A stretch of DNA of 17,756 nt. Origin: Zopfochytrium polystomum. Its lineage: Eukaryota; Chytridiomycota; Chytridiomycetes; Chytridiales; Chytridiaceae. The DNA is taken from positions 1 through 17,756 of the forward strand of contig JAIVFJ010000630.1 in assembly GCA_025765615.1 (NCBI GenBank). Direction: 5' to 3'. Of the stretch, positions 9,376 through 17,041 are shown one piece after another (the stretch's first letter is position 1; the number at the start of each line of letters is the position of its first letter). The notes under the pieces were generated by a model, which was not told where the DNA came from, ran no database searches, and saw only the letters and a program-made list of their open reading frames with translations. The position numbers and the translations under genes are program-made.

Positions 9376-9415
<40 letters not shown>

Positions 9416-11765
9416 GCGCTGCCGCTTGTGCTCCACCCGCGCTGCCTCGGCCGCCACGAAAAACCCGGGCGGCTTGAACCCGAGCAGCAGCCGCCCGTCG
9501 TTGGCCATCCAGAGTATCAGGTTCGCCGCGCGGTACACGTCCGGCCGTGCCACGCGCGGCGTGAGGAATCCGCGAGACAGCGCGTATCTTAGTTGTTTTT
9601 TTTTGTTTTTTTTTTTTTTTTTTGAACGGTCGAGCGGGCGATGTGGAAAGCCATATGAGAGAGTGGCTCAGTCAGAGTACTTGTATGTGTGTGTGTGTGC
9701 GTGTGTGTGTTTGTGTGAAGAAGTGAAAACTACACCCACATTCGCAAATCGACCACGCCGACCACTCAAACTCCTTCGGGTCCGCGTCCTCTGGCAGCTT
9801 CAGCATCAATACCCTTTCGATCGGCACGCGCTCTGCGAGGTACCGCACCGCCGAGTACGGCTCCTGCACCTGCGCAATCTTGTACATGCCCGAGAGGATC
9901 TTTTTTTTTATTTTTTTTATTTTTTTTTTTTTTTTTTGGAAAAAGCGCGAGAGGTGGGGCGCAAAAAGTCGACGAGGGCGCGGAGGAAGGGTGTTACCGA
10001 ACACCCCAGTTGAAAAATATTTTGCACGTCAGACAACTAGGGTTCACAGAGAACAAACAAGCAAACACGCAAGATTTGTTACCTGCAGCGGTTTCGGCAA
10101 CACGCTGGGGAACACCAGTCCCGGGCAGTCGCAAAGCCGCAGGTTCTTGGTGAGGTGGATGGTCTGAAAGTGTTTCGTGTGGCCGGGGGTGCTTGACGTC
10201 GAGACGACCTTCCTGCTCATGATGCCGTTCATCAGCGACGACTTGCCAACGTTCCTTTGGGTGGGAATAGTCAAAGAAAAAAAGGGATGGGGGACGTTAG
10301 CGGTTTTGGGATGGTTCGCTCGCACTTGAAAGCGTTGAAGGTCTTACGGGTGTCCAACGAGGCCGATGGTGACGAGGCCCTCAGCCGCTACCACATCCTC
10401 CGGCGAGGTTGCAGCCTCCGATGCTTTCGATGCACAGAAATATAAAAGTGAGTGCTACAACAGCCAGCCTTTCAACGCTGGGGAAAAATAAAATAAAATA
10501 AAATAAACAGAAAACACACCTGGGTCGTCATCCTCACTTTGCTCCTGCTCCGCCTCCTCTTCCACCCTTTCCTCAAACCCCATCATCCCCCTCCCCCTCT
10601 TCCCGCCCTTCTTCCTCGACCTCATCATCGCCCTTTCCAGCTCCTCCTCCGCCTCCACCCTCCGCCGCTCCTCCTCTACCGCCGCATCTTGGCCTCCTCC
10701 GACGCAATCAACGCGTTCCAGTCCACGTCGACCTTCTTCTTGTTCTCCGCCCCAACGCTCGCCTGCGCGCCTACGTCGCGGCACGCCTTGAGCACCGCGG
10801 AAACCCCGACCGCGGATGTACCGCGCCATCGTCTTTGGGATGCGCTTGCGCGTCGGTTGGGTGTGCTGGGAAACCGCTTTGGCGAGGGGGTCGGCGTTGG
10901 CGTTTTCGTTGTTGTTGCCGTTGTCGTCGTCGTCGTCGCCGTCGTCGTCTTCCGAGGACGAGACGCCAATCTGGGCTTCGCGGGGGTATACGCTAAAGGA
11001 GGCAAGGTGGAGTTCGGGGTAGAGAGACTTGAAGTTGGATTTCCAGGCGGCGAGAGTTTCCGGGTCGACGAGGTCAATCTGACGGTTTGTTGGAGGGTGA
11101 GCTGCTGTGAAGAGAGAGTGACATCTGTGGAGGGGGTCTGCACGCACCTTGTTGAAAACGAGAACGAGGCTTTTCTTCATCTCATTGACGACATGGTTGT
11201 AGAGTGTTGGTGGAAAGTGCAGAATCGGGTGGCGCGAGTCGACCACAAAGAGAACAATGTCGCTGTGCGAAGGAGTGCAGCAAAGTCAGGAACGTACCAA
11301 CAACATACAACCCAGCAAGAAAGTAAAAGCTCACGAGATCTCAACGACGCGCCAGAGCTGCCTCCACACCTCCAAGTTGTGCTCAAAGTAGCTGAGCTGC
11401 TCTGCGGGCCAGCGGTCGTACACGCGACCCATCCACGCTGCAAACTCCGCCTCTTCCCGCGACTCCAACGTCTCCTTCGATTCGCCCGGCGACCACGGCG
11501 GGCGCTTTGGAAAGTCGATGACGGCGCCGTTCGGGTACAAGTCGTCCATGCCGATTTCCAGCGCCGTCTGTTCACATGGGAGTACAGCAAAGTGAGCGTT
11601 TTGAACGCACATTGGGATCGGGGTGAAAAGTGGGGAAAGTAATCAAACCGGAGGAACTCGCTTCAGCGGCATCCGGCTCGCCCTCTTCCGCTCCTCGATC
11701 TCGGCCGACGTCAGCTTGGCAATCACCGACACGAGCCTTTCCTCCGAATTCGATTTGCGCGCCAT
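9188..11765 (-). CDS. GNL1: GNL1/HSR1-type circularly permuted GTPase
   Basis: Member of the YlqF/YawG (MMR1_HSR1) family, whose members act mostly in ribosome assembly or nucleolar/cytoplasmic GTP signalling. Motifs appear in permuted order: G4 NKID, then G1 GHPNVGKSS, G2 region TPGHTKHFQT, G3 DCPGL. Family blocks flank them: VIDFPKRPPWSP, LSYFEHNLEVWRQLWRV, DSRHPILHFPP, and at the C side GMYKIAQVQEPYSAVRYLAE, WSAWSICE and RPDVYRAANLILWMANDGRL. Eight exons fit in phase: 11765-11649, 11567-11335, 11262-11148, 11078-10520, 10423-10348, 10254-10083, 9899-9736 and 9587-9188. They total 612 codons including the stop, close to animal GNL1 length. In exon 4 the conserved stretch AVLKACRDVG, VDVDWNALIASEEAKM lies in the next frame between about 10815 and 10680, so two compensating one-base changes are likely. 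ATG 11765 is the first in-frame Met that gives the family core. Confidence 0.93.
9377..9414. repeat. (CCG)n triplet repeat, poly-Ala in the GNL1 tail
   Basis: Encodes 13 alanines after the last conserved GNL1 block (VAAEAARVEHKRQR). The frame beyond it is basic and stops at 9188. The neighbouring frame is acidic, as in animal GNL1 tails. Confidence 0.85.
9588..9735 (-). other. GNL1 intron 7/8 with poly-A-rich 3' end
   Basis: Donor TGTGG|GTGTAG and acceptor AACTAAG|ATACG restore ICECGYALSRGF in frame. The last 45 bases are A runs with a few C. The intron also carries a CA repeat. Confidence 0.85.
9900..10082 (-). other. GNL1 intron 6/7 ending in poly-A then AG
   Basis: Donor CTGCAG|GTAACA and acceptor AAAAAAAAAG|ATCCTC in phase 0 give LPKPLQ-ILSGMYKIAQ, matching the family. 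The 3' end is nearly pure A for about 37 bases right up to AG. Confidence 0.9.
11079..11147 (-). other. GNL1 intron 3/4 inside the G4 motif
   Basis: Donor AACAAG|GTGCGT and acceptor CCGTCAG|ATTGAC, phase 0. The intron splits NK from ID of the NKxD guanine-specificity motif. Confidence 0.9.
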
Positions 11766-11869
11766 TACCGGGATCTTTCGCGTCAGCCAACCATGCTTTA
11801 AGTCACAAACCCTCAATTCCCCCATCGAAACAGGTCGACTCACCGGTGCGCCTCGCTCTTCCCCCTCAC

Positions 11870-12399
11870 CTCCGCCGCCACCGATGCGGACCCGCGCGGA
11901 TCGCCGCCGGGCCACAACGTCTTGGCGCACCGCGCGTGGCCGCCGCTGCCGCCGCCGCCGCCGTCCGCGGGCTTCCCGCTCTGCGTGCGGCGGCGCGAGC
12001 GGGGGCCGTGCGCGCCGCCCGCGCCGTCGTGGGCGGCGGAAGCGCGGTGGGTGTGGGTGTGGTTGTGGTTGTGGTTGTGGTTGCTGTTGTTGTTGTTGTT
12101 GTTGGTGTTGTGAGTGTGGTTGTGGCGGTGGTGGTTGCGGTGGCTGTCAGCTGCTGCGCCGTCGGGCGACCCCGCCGCCGCATCATTGTTGCCGTCTTTG
12201 CCGGCGGAGGTGGCAATGGCGCTGGCCCCGTCAACGTCCCCGTCGACCGCGATGGTGGTGGTGTCGTCATTGTCCACGCCACGGTCATCGCCGTCCTCGC
12301 CGTCCTCGCCGTCCTCGCCGTCACTGCCGGTCGAGGGCAAGTTGCTGCTGCTGCTGCTGCTGCAGTTGCTGGTGCGAGTGGTTGCGCTCGCGCGCGCTT
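11870..12399 (-). CDS. Low-complexity N-terminal extension, probably an upstream GNL1 exon
   Basis: One minus-strand frame stays open across this stretch: poly-Ser (from a CTG repeat), Glu/Asp-Gly repeats, then His/Asn-rich (DSHRNHHRHNHTHNTNNNNN and HNHNHNHTHTHR), then Gly/Arg-rich. It ends at a good donor, GCGGAG|GTGAGG (11870/11869). The donor splices in phase 0 to acceptors AAAG|CAT (11795) or AAAG|ATC (11774), directly ahead of MARKSNSEER of the GNL1 core. Animal GNL1 also has a polar, basic/acidic N-terminal region, though no sequence similarity is visible. No Met occurs in this frame between the transposon edge and the donor, so translation would have to start upstream, in transposon-derived sequence. 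Otherwise this is a 5' untranslated exon and translation begins at 11765. Confidence 0.5.
12343..12364. repeat. (CTG)n triplet repeat
   Basis: Seven units, read as poly-Ser on the minus strand just inside the junction with the transposon remnant. Confidence 0.85.
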
Positions 12400-12600
12400 C
12401 AGGGCCAGCTGTTTTCAGGGTTGTTATTTGGACAGCCAAAGACAGTGCCTTTTTTTGTCCATTTGGACATTGTCCCTTGCCTGGACAAAAAGGGCGTCGG
12501 CTCTGTCTCTGGATCTGGTTCATTTTGGACTGTCCAAAATGCTGCCTTTTTTTGTTTTTGACTGAAAATAAAATTTTTTTTCGTTTTGGTTTGCAATCAA
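12400..12600 (-). mobile_element. Probable 3' non-coding end of the hAT element
   Basis: AT-rich sequence between transposase C-terminal codons and GC-rich GNL1-type sequence. It begins CAGGGCCAGC at 12400, with another CAGGG at 12416; many hAT termini start CAGGG/CAGNG. It contains repeated subterminal motifs: TGCCTTTTTTTGT twice (about 12448 and 12543), TTGGACA and its complement several times, and the near-palindrome TTTTGGACTGTCCAAAA (about 12523-12539). I could not find the partner terminus or an 8-bp target duplication by eye. Confidence 0.5.
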
Positions 12601-14137
12601 CTGCAATTCGTTTATTTTCCTTCCCCTTCTTCCCCCAGCTGGCTCCCGTAATCCCCAAACACACTTCCATTGAATAACCCAACAACTCGTTCTTAACAAA
12701 GGTGTAAAGCTCAGCTCCCTCAAGCTGAGCCATATTTGTAACAACAAAGACAACCTTTTCAATCACGTCGTCCCAAAGGCGATTGCGTGCATCAGTGTGG
12801 ATGCGGGCAAACAAAGAGAAATTCCGTTCTGACGCAGCGCTTGAAGTTGTGATGGAGAATGCCTTCAGTGCAATCGGACGGAGTCTCGGGAATTCGGAAC
12901 CTCGAGTGAGCCAAAAACTCTGATGGCGTCAGCTTCCTGTTTTCGATGTTTCCCCAATAGATTGGCTCGGTATTCTTGATACCATCACACCACAATGTGA
13001 ATTTCCAATATTCTGCGCTGATTTCGCTTTTATCTGTGTCAGTGCTTCCTAAGGCCGCCAGCTTTTCAACCGTCTCGCCTCTTTTGTCTGCAGGGAGGTG
13101 GAATCCACGGTGAACTGGGTCCAAGAGATAGGCAAAAGCATGCTCATCACGCCGCATAAACGCGAAGCGAGCTTCAACTTTTTTCAGCAGTGCGTCTATC
13201 ATATCAGCGGGGAAGCCTTCTAGGCACCGAAATTTGTCCTCAATTCTCCGGAATCCTGCATACACCTCCGAAGCAGGCAGACTGTTGCTTTGGAAGCGAA
13301 CAAGCTGCTCGTCAATGGGTGTGAGAATGTCAATTGCCTTTCGTAAATGATCATCGAACTCTCAATTGCTCAGGATACTATATATGTACTGTCGATGTTT
13401 CACGTTCCTTTCGCTGGCAGTCCAAGAAGTCAGGGCGAGATGCAGCGACTCGCATCAAAGGTAGAGCGTCGTGGACTGACTTTACAGACTTCAGATATGA
13501 AGTCCATCGTGTAGGAGCTGGCTGGACGAGCCACCGCAAATTTGCCTGCTTCATCTCTTGTCGAAGGCGGCCGCCAATAATTTGCTGATTGGAGAAGAAG
13601 ACAACAAGAGTGTGGACGTGAGAGATGCAGTCCGATATATGAATAAGTGGCGAATTCTCGTCCTTGATAACGCAGATGTCCTTGGTGAGAAGATTCAGTC
13701 CGTGCGACAACACAACCACCAGCAAATATTCCTGGTCTTTTTTTCTGAACGAAAGTCCATGCCTTCTTATTTGCGCTGGTATTGTTGGTTACAACACCAC
13801 CAATGCTGCAAGTTGGTGCGACTTGATCGATGACTTCGCAAATTTCGTCGGGAAGCTTCTCTGCCGGACGCGTCTCCCCGCTTGAGTTTTTTGAAGTCCA
13901 GAAAAACGTATGAGGGCCCAGAGACTATCATGTAGTCGGTGATCAGCTGCTTGTTGACGTTGATGTAGGAGTCTGTAACAAGACAAGGTGGCTGGCTGCG
14001 AGCGTCGGAGGGCTTTAGTCACAAGAGCTTTTGTGGAGTCAAAGATTTCGTCAAGGAGGCCGCCTGCAATGTACTGCCGAGATGGAAGAACAACCTTGGG
14101 ATTCAACAATTGAATAGCCTGACGGAAATAGGGATTC
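12601..14137 (-). pseudogene. Broken hAT-superfamily transposase (DUF659 / RNase H-like / dimerisation regions), N-terminus missing
   Basis: Recognisable in order on the minus strand but in changing frames: QLLNPKVVLPSRQYIAGG; TDSYINVNKQLITDYMIVSG and YVFLDFKK (DUF659); LPDEICEVIDQVAPTCSIGG and VVTNNTSANKKAW; LSHGLNLLTKDI; PAPTRWTSYLKSVKSVHDAL; FDDHLRKAIDILTPIDEQL; ARFAFMRRDEHAFAYLLDPV. It ends with the hallmark dimerisation region IALKAFSITTSSAASERNFS, LFARIHTDARNRLWDDV and EKVVFVVTNMAQLE. At least five frame changes, plus a TAG after STVHI (about 13378) and a TGA before EFDDHL (about 13360), rule out an active enzyme. The BED zinc finger expected at the N-terminus is absent; the frame ends abruptly where arm R begins. 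Such elements move by cut-and-paste. The stop expected after the dimerisation region is missing, and that frame continues towards GNL1. Confidence 0.88.
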
Positions 14138-14250
14138 TGTCAACAGGTTGTCTGTCTTGCTCTCTGTCTCTGACTCTGTATGTTGGCTGTTGATGGAAAA
14201 GGAATAAAATTGTCTGCAATCTCTCACTCTATCTCTGTCCCTTTCAAGCT

Positions 14251-14308
14251 GGTGGGGTTGAAGGCGGGAAGCAGCCTCCACAGGGGGGCTCAGGGGGCAG
14301 GAGCCCCC
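14251..14308. repeat. G-run/C-run hairpin cassette, copy 5 (reverse)
   Basis: GGTGGGGTTGAAGGCGGGAA, then GGGGGGCTCAGGGGGC and AGGAGCCCCC. Reverse complement of the arm L type at 4340-4400, in the same repeat context (AAGCTGG side and ACAGAGAAGC side). Confidence 0.75.
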
Positions 14309-14654
14309 ATACAGAGAAGCGTGATGTGGCTGAACCCTGCTCCCCACCCAACTAAAATACTATTTCTGCTTATGATTTTGCAAAGTCAACTGGGCTGTTG
14401 TTTCATCATTCAATGATTTGTCACTTTCTGAAAGTGGCAGTGAAATTCAAAAAGAAGGAAGTCAACAAGTTCTGTCTGTCTATCTGAGTGGAAGTCAACG
14501 GGTTGTCTGTCTACCTCCCTCCCTGTCTCTGAGTCTGGGAGTGGCAGTCAAACAGGCAGTCAATTGGTTCTCTGTCATCCTCAATGTCTCTTACTCTGGC
14601 TTTGGGCTGTTGGTGGACAAGTTATCAAATCAGCCGCACCCTATCTCTTTTGAG

Positions 14655-14712
14655 TGGGGGGGTTGAGGGGCATCATCCCCCCACAAGGGCTCAGGGGGTT
14701 CCTGCCCCTGAC
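14655..14712. repeat. G-run/C-run hairpin cassette, copy 6 (reverse)
   Basis: GTGGGGGGGTTGAGGGGC, ATCATCCCCCCAC, GGGCTCAGGGGG, CCTGCCCCTGACTCG. Positional partner of the degenerate copy at 3952-3992. Confidence 0.7.
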
Positions 14713-14902
14713 TCGAAAACATTTTTCCCCTATCCCTCTACATGGCATGCCACTCACTGCAGTCATTGTGGACTGCCACACTCTTCAGTATCTTCTTTTT
14801 TTCTACTTTTTTTTTGGGAATGGATTGCTTATAAGTCAAGGGCATCCCCTAGTCATCATCAATCTACTAAAGAAAACAAGGATTTGCAGCTAAACTGATT
14901 TT

Positions 14903-14916
14903 CTAATTGCAATTAG
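14903..14916. repeat. Perfect 14-bp palindrome CTAATTGCAATTAG (arm R copy)
   Basis: Identical to 6112-6125, followed by a C/G run and TTGGTGCCCAATCAAAG as in the other arm. Confidence 0.85.
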
Positions 14917-15084
14917 TGGAGCAGGGCGGGGGGGTTAATTTTTTGTCTTTGGTGCCCAATCAAAGTTCGGTGGCAAAATCGGAAAAGTAAGGAGCTCAAT
15001 GCGCTTGTCTGTCCATCAGATATGTCTGTCTATCAGATTGTCTGTCAACCTCCCTGTCTGTAGGACTGGCAGTCAATGGCTGTC

Positions 15085-15113
15085 TGTCTCTGTCTGTCTC
15101 TCTATCGCATCGC

Positions 15114-15145
<32 letters not shown>

Positions 15146-15315
15146 ACTCTGTCTCTCTCCCTGTCTCTCTCCCTGTTTCTCTCTCTCCCTCTCCCTCTCC
15201 CGCTCTCTCTCTCTCTCTGCCTCTGGCTCTCTCTCCCTGTCCTGCTTCTCTCACACACTCCTCTCTCCCTGCCACACACACACAACACACACTCTCTCTC
15301 TCTCCTCTCTCCTCC
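15085..15315. repeat. CT-rich polypyrimidine tract
   Basis: (TC)n and (TCTG)n with a CACACA patch; counterpart of the GA tract of arm L in the opposite orientation. Confidence 0.9.
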
Positions 15316-15324
15316 TCTTTCGAG

Positions 15325-15390
15325 CGGGGGGGTTGAGGGGGGGCGGCAGCCCCCCCCACCGGGGGGCTCAGGGGGCAGGAGCCCCCTGAC
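15325..15390. repeat. G-run/C-run hairpin cassette, copy 7 (near full, reverse)
   Basis: GGGGGGGTTGAGGGGGGGC, GGCAGCCCCCCCCACC, GGGGGGCTCAGGGGGC, AGGAGCCCCCTGACTC. It is the nearly exact reverse complement of copy 4 at 5073-5132. Confidence 0.85.
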
Positions 15391-15643
15391 TCAAAAACAT
15401 ATTTTCCTCTGTCTCTCTGTCTTCTTCCTTATCTCTCTATCTGTTTCACTGCCTCTGTCTCTGTCCCTCCCTGCAGTTCTTGGTACTTTCTCGCTTGGGG
15501 TGGGGCGACTCTGACCATCTCATTGGAGGCAGACCAACCCATCAGACAAGGCAGCTGCAAGCAACTCGACGCAGCCACAGGAAGGTGTCAGGATAGGCAA
15601 GTGAGGAGTCTCTTTCTCTCTCTCTATCTCTCTTGATCGATTG

Positions 15644-15680
15644 AGTTGGGGTGGAGGGGGGTGGGGAGCCCCCTGACTGA
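15644..15680. repeat. G-run/C-run cassette, copy 8 (degenerate)
   Basis: TTGGGGTGGAGGGGGGTGGG, then GAGCCCCCTGACTG. Retains the outer arms only. Confidence 0.55.
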
Positions 15681-16407
15681 AAAAACAATCCAGCTTCGCT
15701 CTCCTCCCTCCCTCCCTCCCGACCTCTCTCTCGCTCTCTCTCTTTTGCATTTCAATCATGCTCTAAAAACTAAAAATGGAATGAAGTCAATGGGCTGTCT
15801 GTCTATAAGAGTGGCAGTCAACGGGTTGTCTGTCTATCTCCCTATATCTGGGAGTGGCAGTCAATGGGCTGTGTGTCTCGATATCTATCTCTCTGTCTCT
15901 TTTCAGTCAACGGGCTGTTGTCTATCTATCAATCAATGACTGCCTCTTTTTTGAACTAAAGTCAACGGGCTGTTTGTGTTTCTCCCTCTGGGTTCTGTGA
16001 GCACTTTGGAGCCAGTGCCCAGCTGACTGTTGCATTCAACAGGCTGTCAGTCTTCCTGTTGCAGTCAAATGGGTTGCTGCATGAGCGGCCAAAGGCTGCA
16101 AGGGCAGCACTCAGTTTGTTGGAGGTCCCAGCTTTGCCAGTGTGGCTGTGCTGAAAGACTGCGACTTCTCTCTCTTTCTGTCCCCCTTTGTCTGTCAGTG
16201 TGTCAGTGGCTTGGGGCTAACACTCTAAGCTTTGTTGGTCACTCTCTGCTTGGCCTGCCACACAATGTTCATTGTGGCATGCCACTCTCCTTTCAATCCA
16301 GGGATAGATTACCTGTGTGTGGGACAACCAATATCCATTGAAGGCTTTGTCTTTAATCATTTTTCTCCTCTTTCTTTTTTTTTTTTTTTTTTATGTTCTT
16401 TGGCAAG

Positions 16408-16500
16408 GATTGCTTACAAAGTGACGGGCATCCCCGTACTTGGTGAATTAGATCACAACAACAGGCTTGTGATCCTTGACGAAGTGCTGCAGATGGTCCA
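16408..16500 (+). other. Unassigned coding-like segment at the edge of arm R
   Basis: A plus-strand frame of ordinary protein composition starts inside the repeat edge and continues into unique sequence: KVTGIPVLGELDHNNRLVIL, then DEVLQMVQ. It is followed by CAA|GTCTGT and a CT-rich stretch that could be an intron with a very long pyrimidine tract, and then by possible coding again near 16755-16850 (WIKFTKFSAPSPTIDQRVNK in one frame). No family recognised. Confidence 0.2.
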
Positions 16501-16514
16501 AGTCTGTCTGCTTG

Positions 16515-16553
<39 letters not shown>

Positions 16554-16690
16554 CTCTTTCTCTCTCTCTCTCTTTCTGTCTTTCTCTCTGTCTCTCTCGC
16601 TCTCAACGTCTGTCTCTCTCTGTCTGTCTCTCTTTCTCTCTGTCTGCCTGTCTTTCTCTCTGTTTCTCTCTCTCGATCTCTCTCTGTCTG

Positions 16691-16723
<33 letters not shown>

Positions 16724-16746
16724 GTCTGTCTGTCTATCTCTCTTTA
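16501..16746. repeat. CT-rich microsatellite
   Basis: (CT)n with TGTC interruptions over about 245 bases, outside arm R. Confidence 0.95.
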
Positions 16747-16950
16747 TCGTTTTGGAGTGCGGGATTCCTTCCGCAAACTCTTATTCTTGTCGGTGGATCA
16801 AGTTTACCAAGTTTTCCGCACCTTCCCCGACAATTGACCAGCGAGTAAACAAAAAAAAAAACCAAAAAAAAAAAAATAAATAAATAAATACGGAAAGAAT
16901 GCACTGTCTCAGTGGACCCCAGAGATTGGTTTTACAAACACACCACACGC

Positions 16951-17041
16951 TGCACACACACACAAACTCGCACACGCACACACACTCCACACACTCCACA
17001 CACACCCACACCCCACACACACACACACACACACACACACG
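16951..17041. repeat. (CA)n microsatellite
   Basis: CACACA with CTC interruptions. Confidence 0.95.

Larger units (their letters stand above)
14138..16437 (-). repeat. Non-coding interspersed repeat, arm R (reverse orientation, two units)
   Basis: Read on the minus strand, one unit runs from CGGGGATGCCCGTCAC (about 16436) to CTTTAGTAGATTGAT (about 14857). A second, truncated unit starts at AGGGGATGCCCTTGAC (about 14852) and is cut off at the hAT fragment near 14138. The truncated unit matches the first 700 bases of arm L, and the end of the full unit matches the end of arm L. GTCAACGGGCTGTCTGTC-like motifs recur in the plus strand at roughly 30-60 base spacing (about 14460-14560 and 15783-16075). 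Four G/C cassettes and long CT tracts are included. No gene is supported in this stretch; Ser/Leu frames are repeat artefacts. Confidence 0.8.

Noticed and set aside
8030..10013. Plus-strand open frames of 520 and 595 codons
   Set aside because: They are antisense shadows of the GC-rich chromodomain and GNL1 exons. They are made of Arg/Pro/Ser/Ala runs, cross well-supported introns and show no domain.
11623..12565. Plus-strand open frames of about 310 codons, one Cys/Arg-rich and one Val/Ala-rich
   Set aside because: They are antisense to GNL1 and its upstream exon. Composition follows from GTT/TGC repeats; no motif.
14460..16080. CRISPR-like array from the spaced GTCAACGGG motif
   Set aside because: Repeats are degenerate, spacing is irregular, and the context is a eukaryotic simple-sequence-rich repeat with no cas genes.
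3816..16437. Arms L and R as LTRs of a retrotransposon
   Set aside because: LTRs are direct repeats with reverse transcriptase/integrase genes between them. These arms are inverted and enclose intron-containing host genes.
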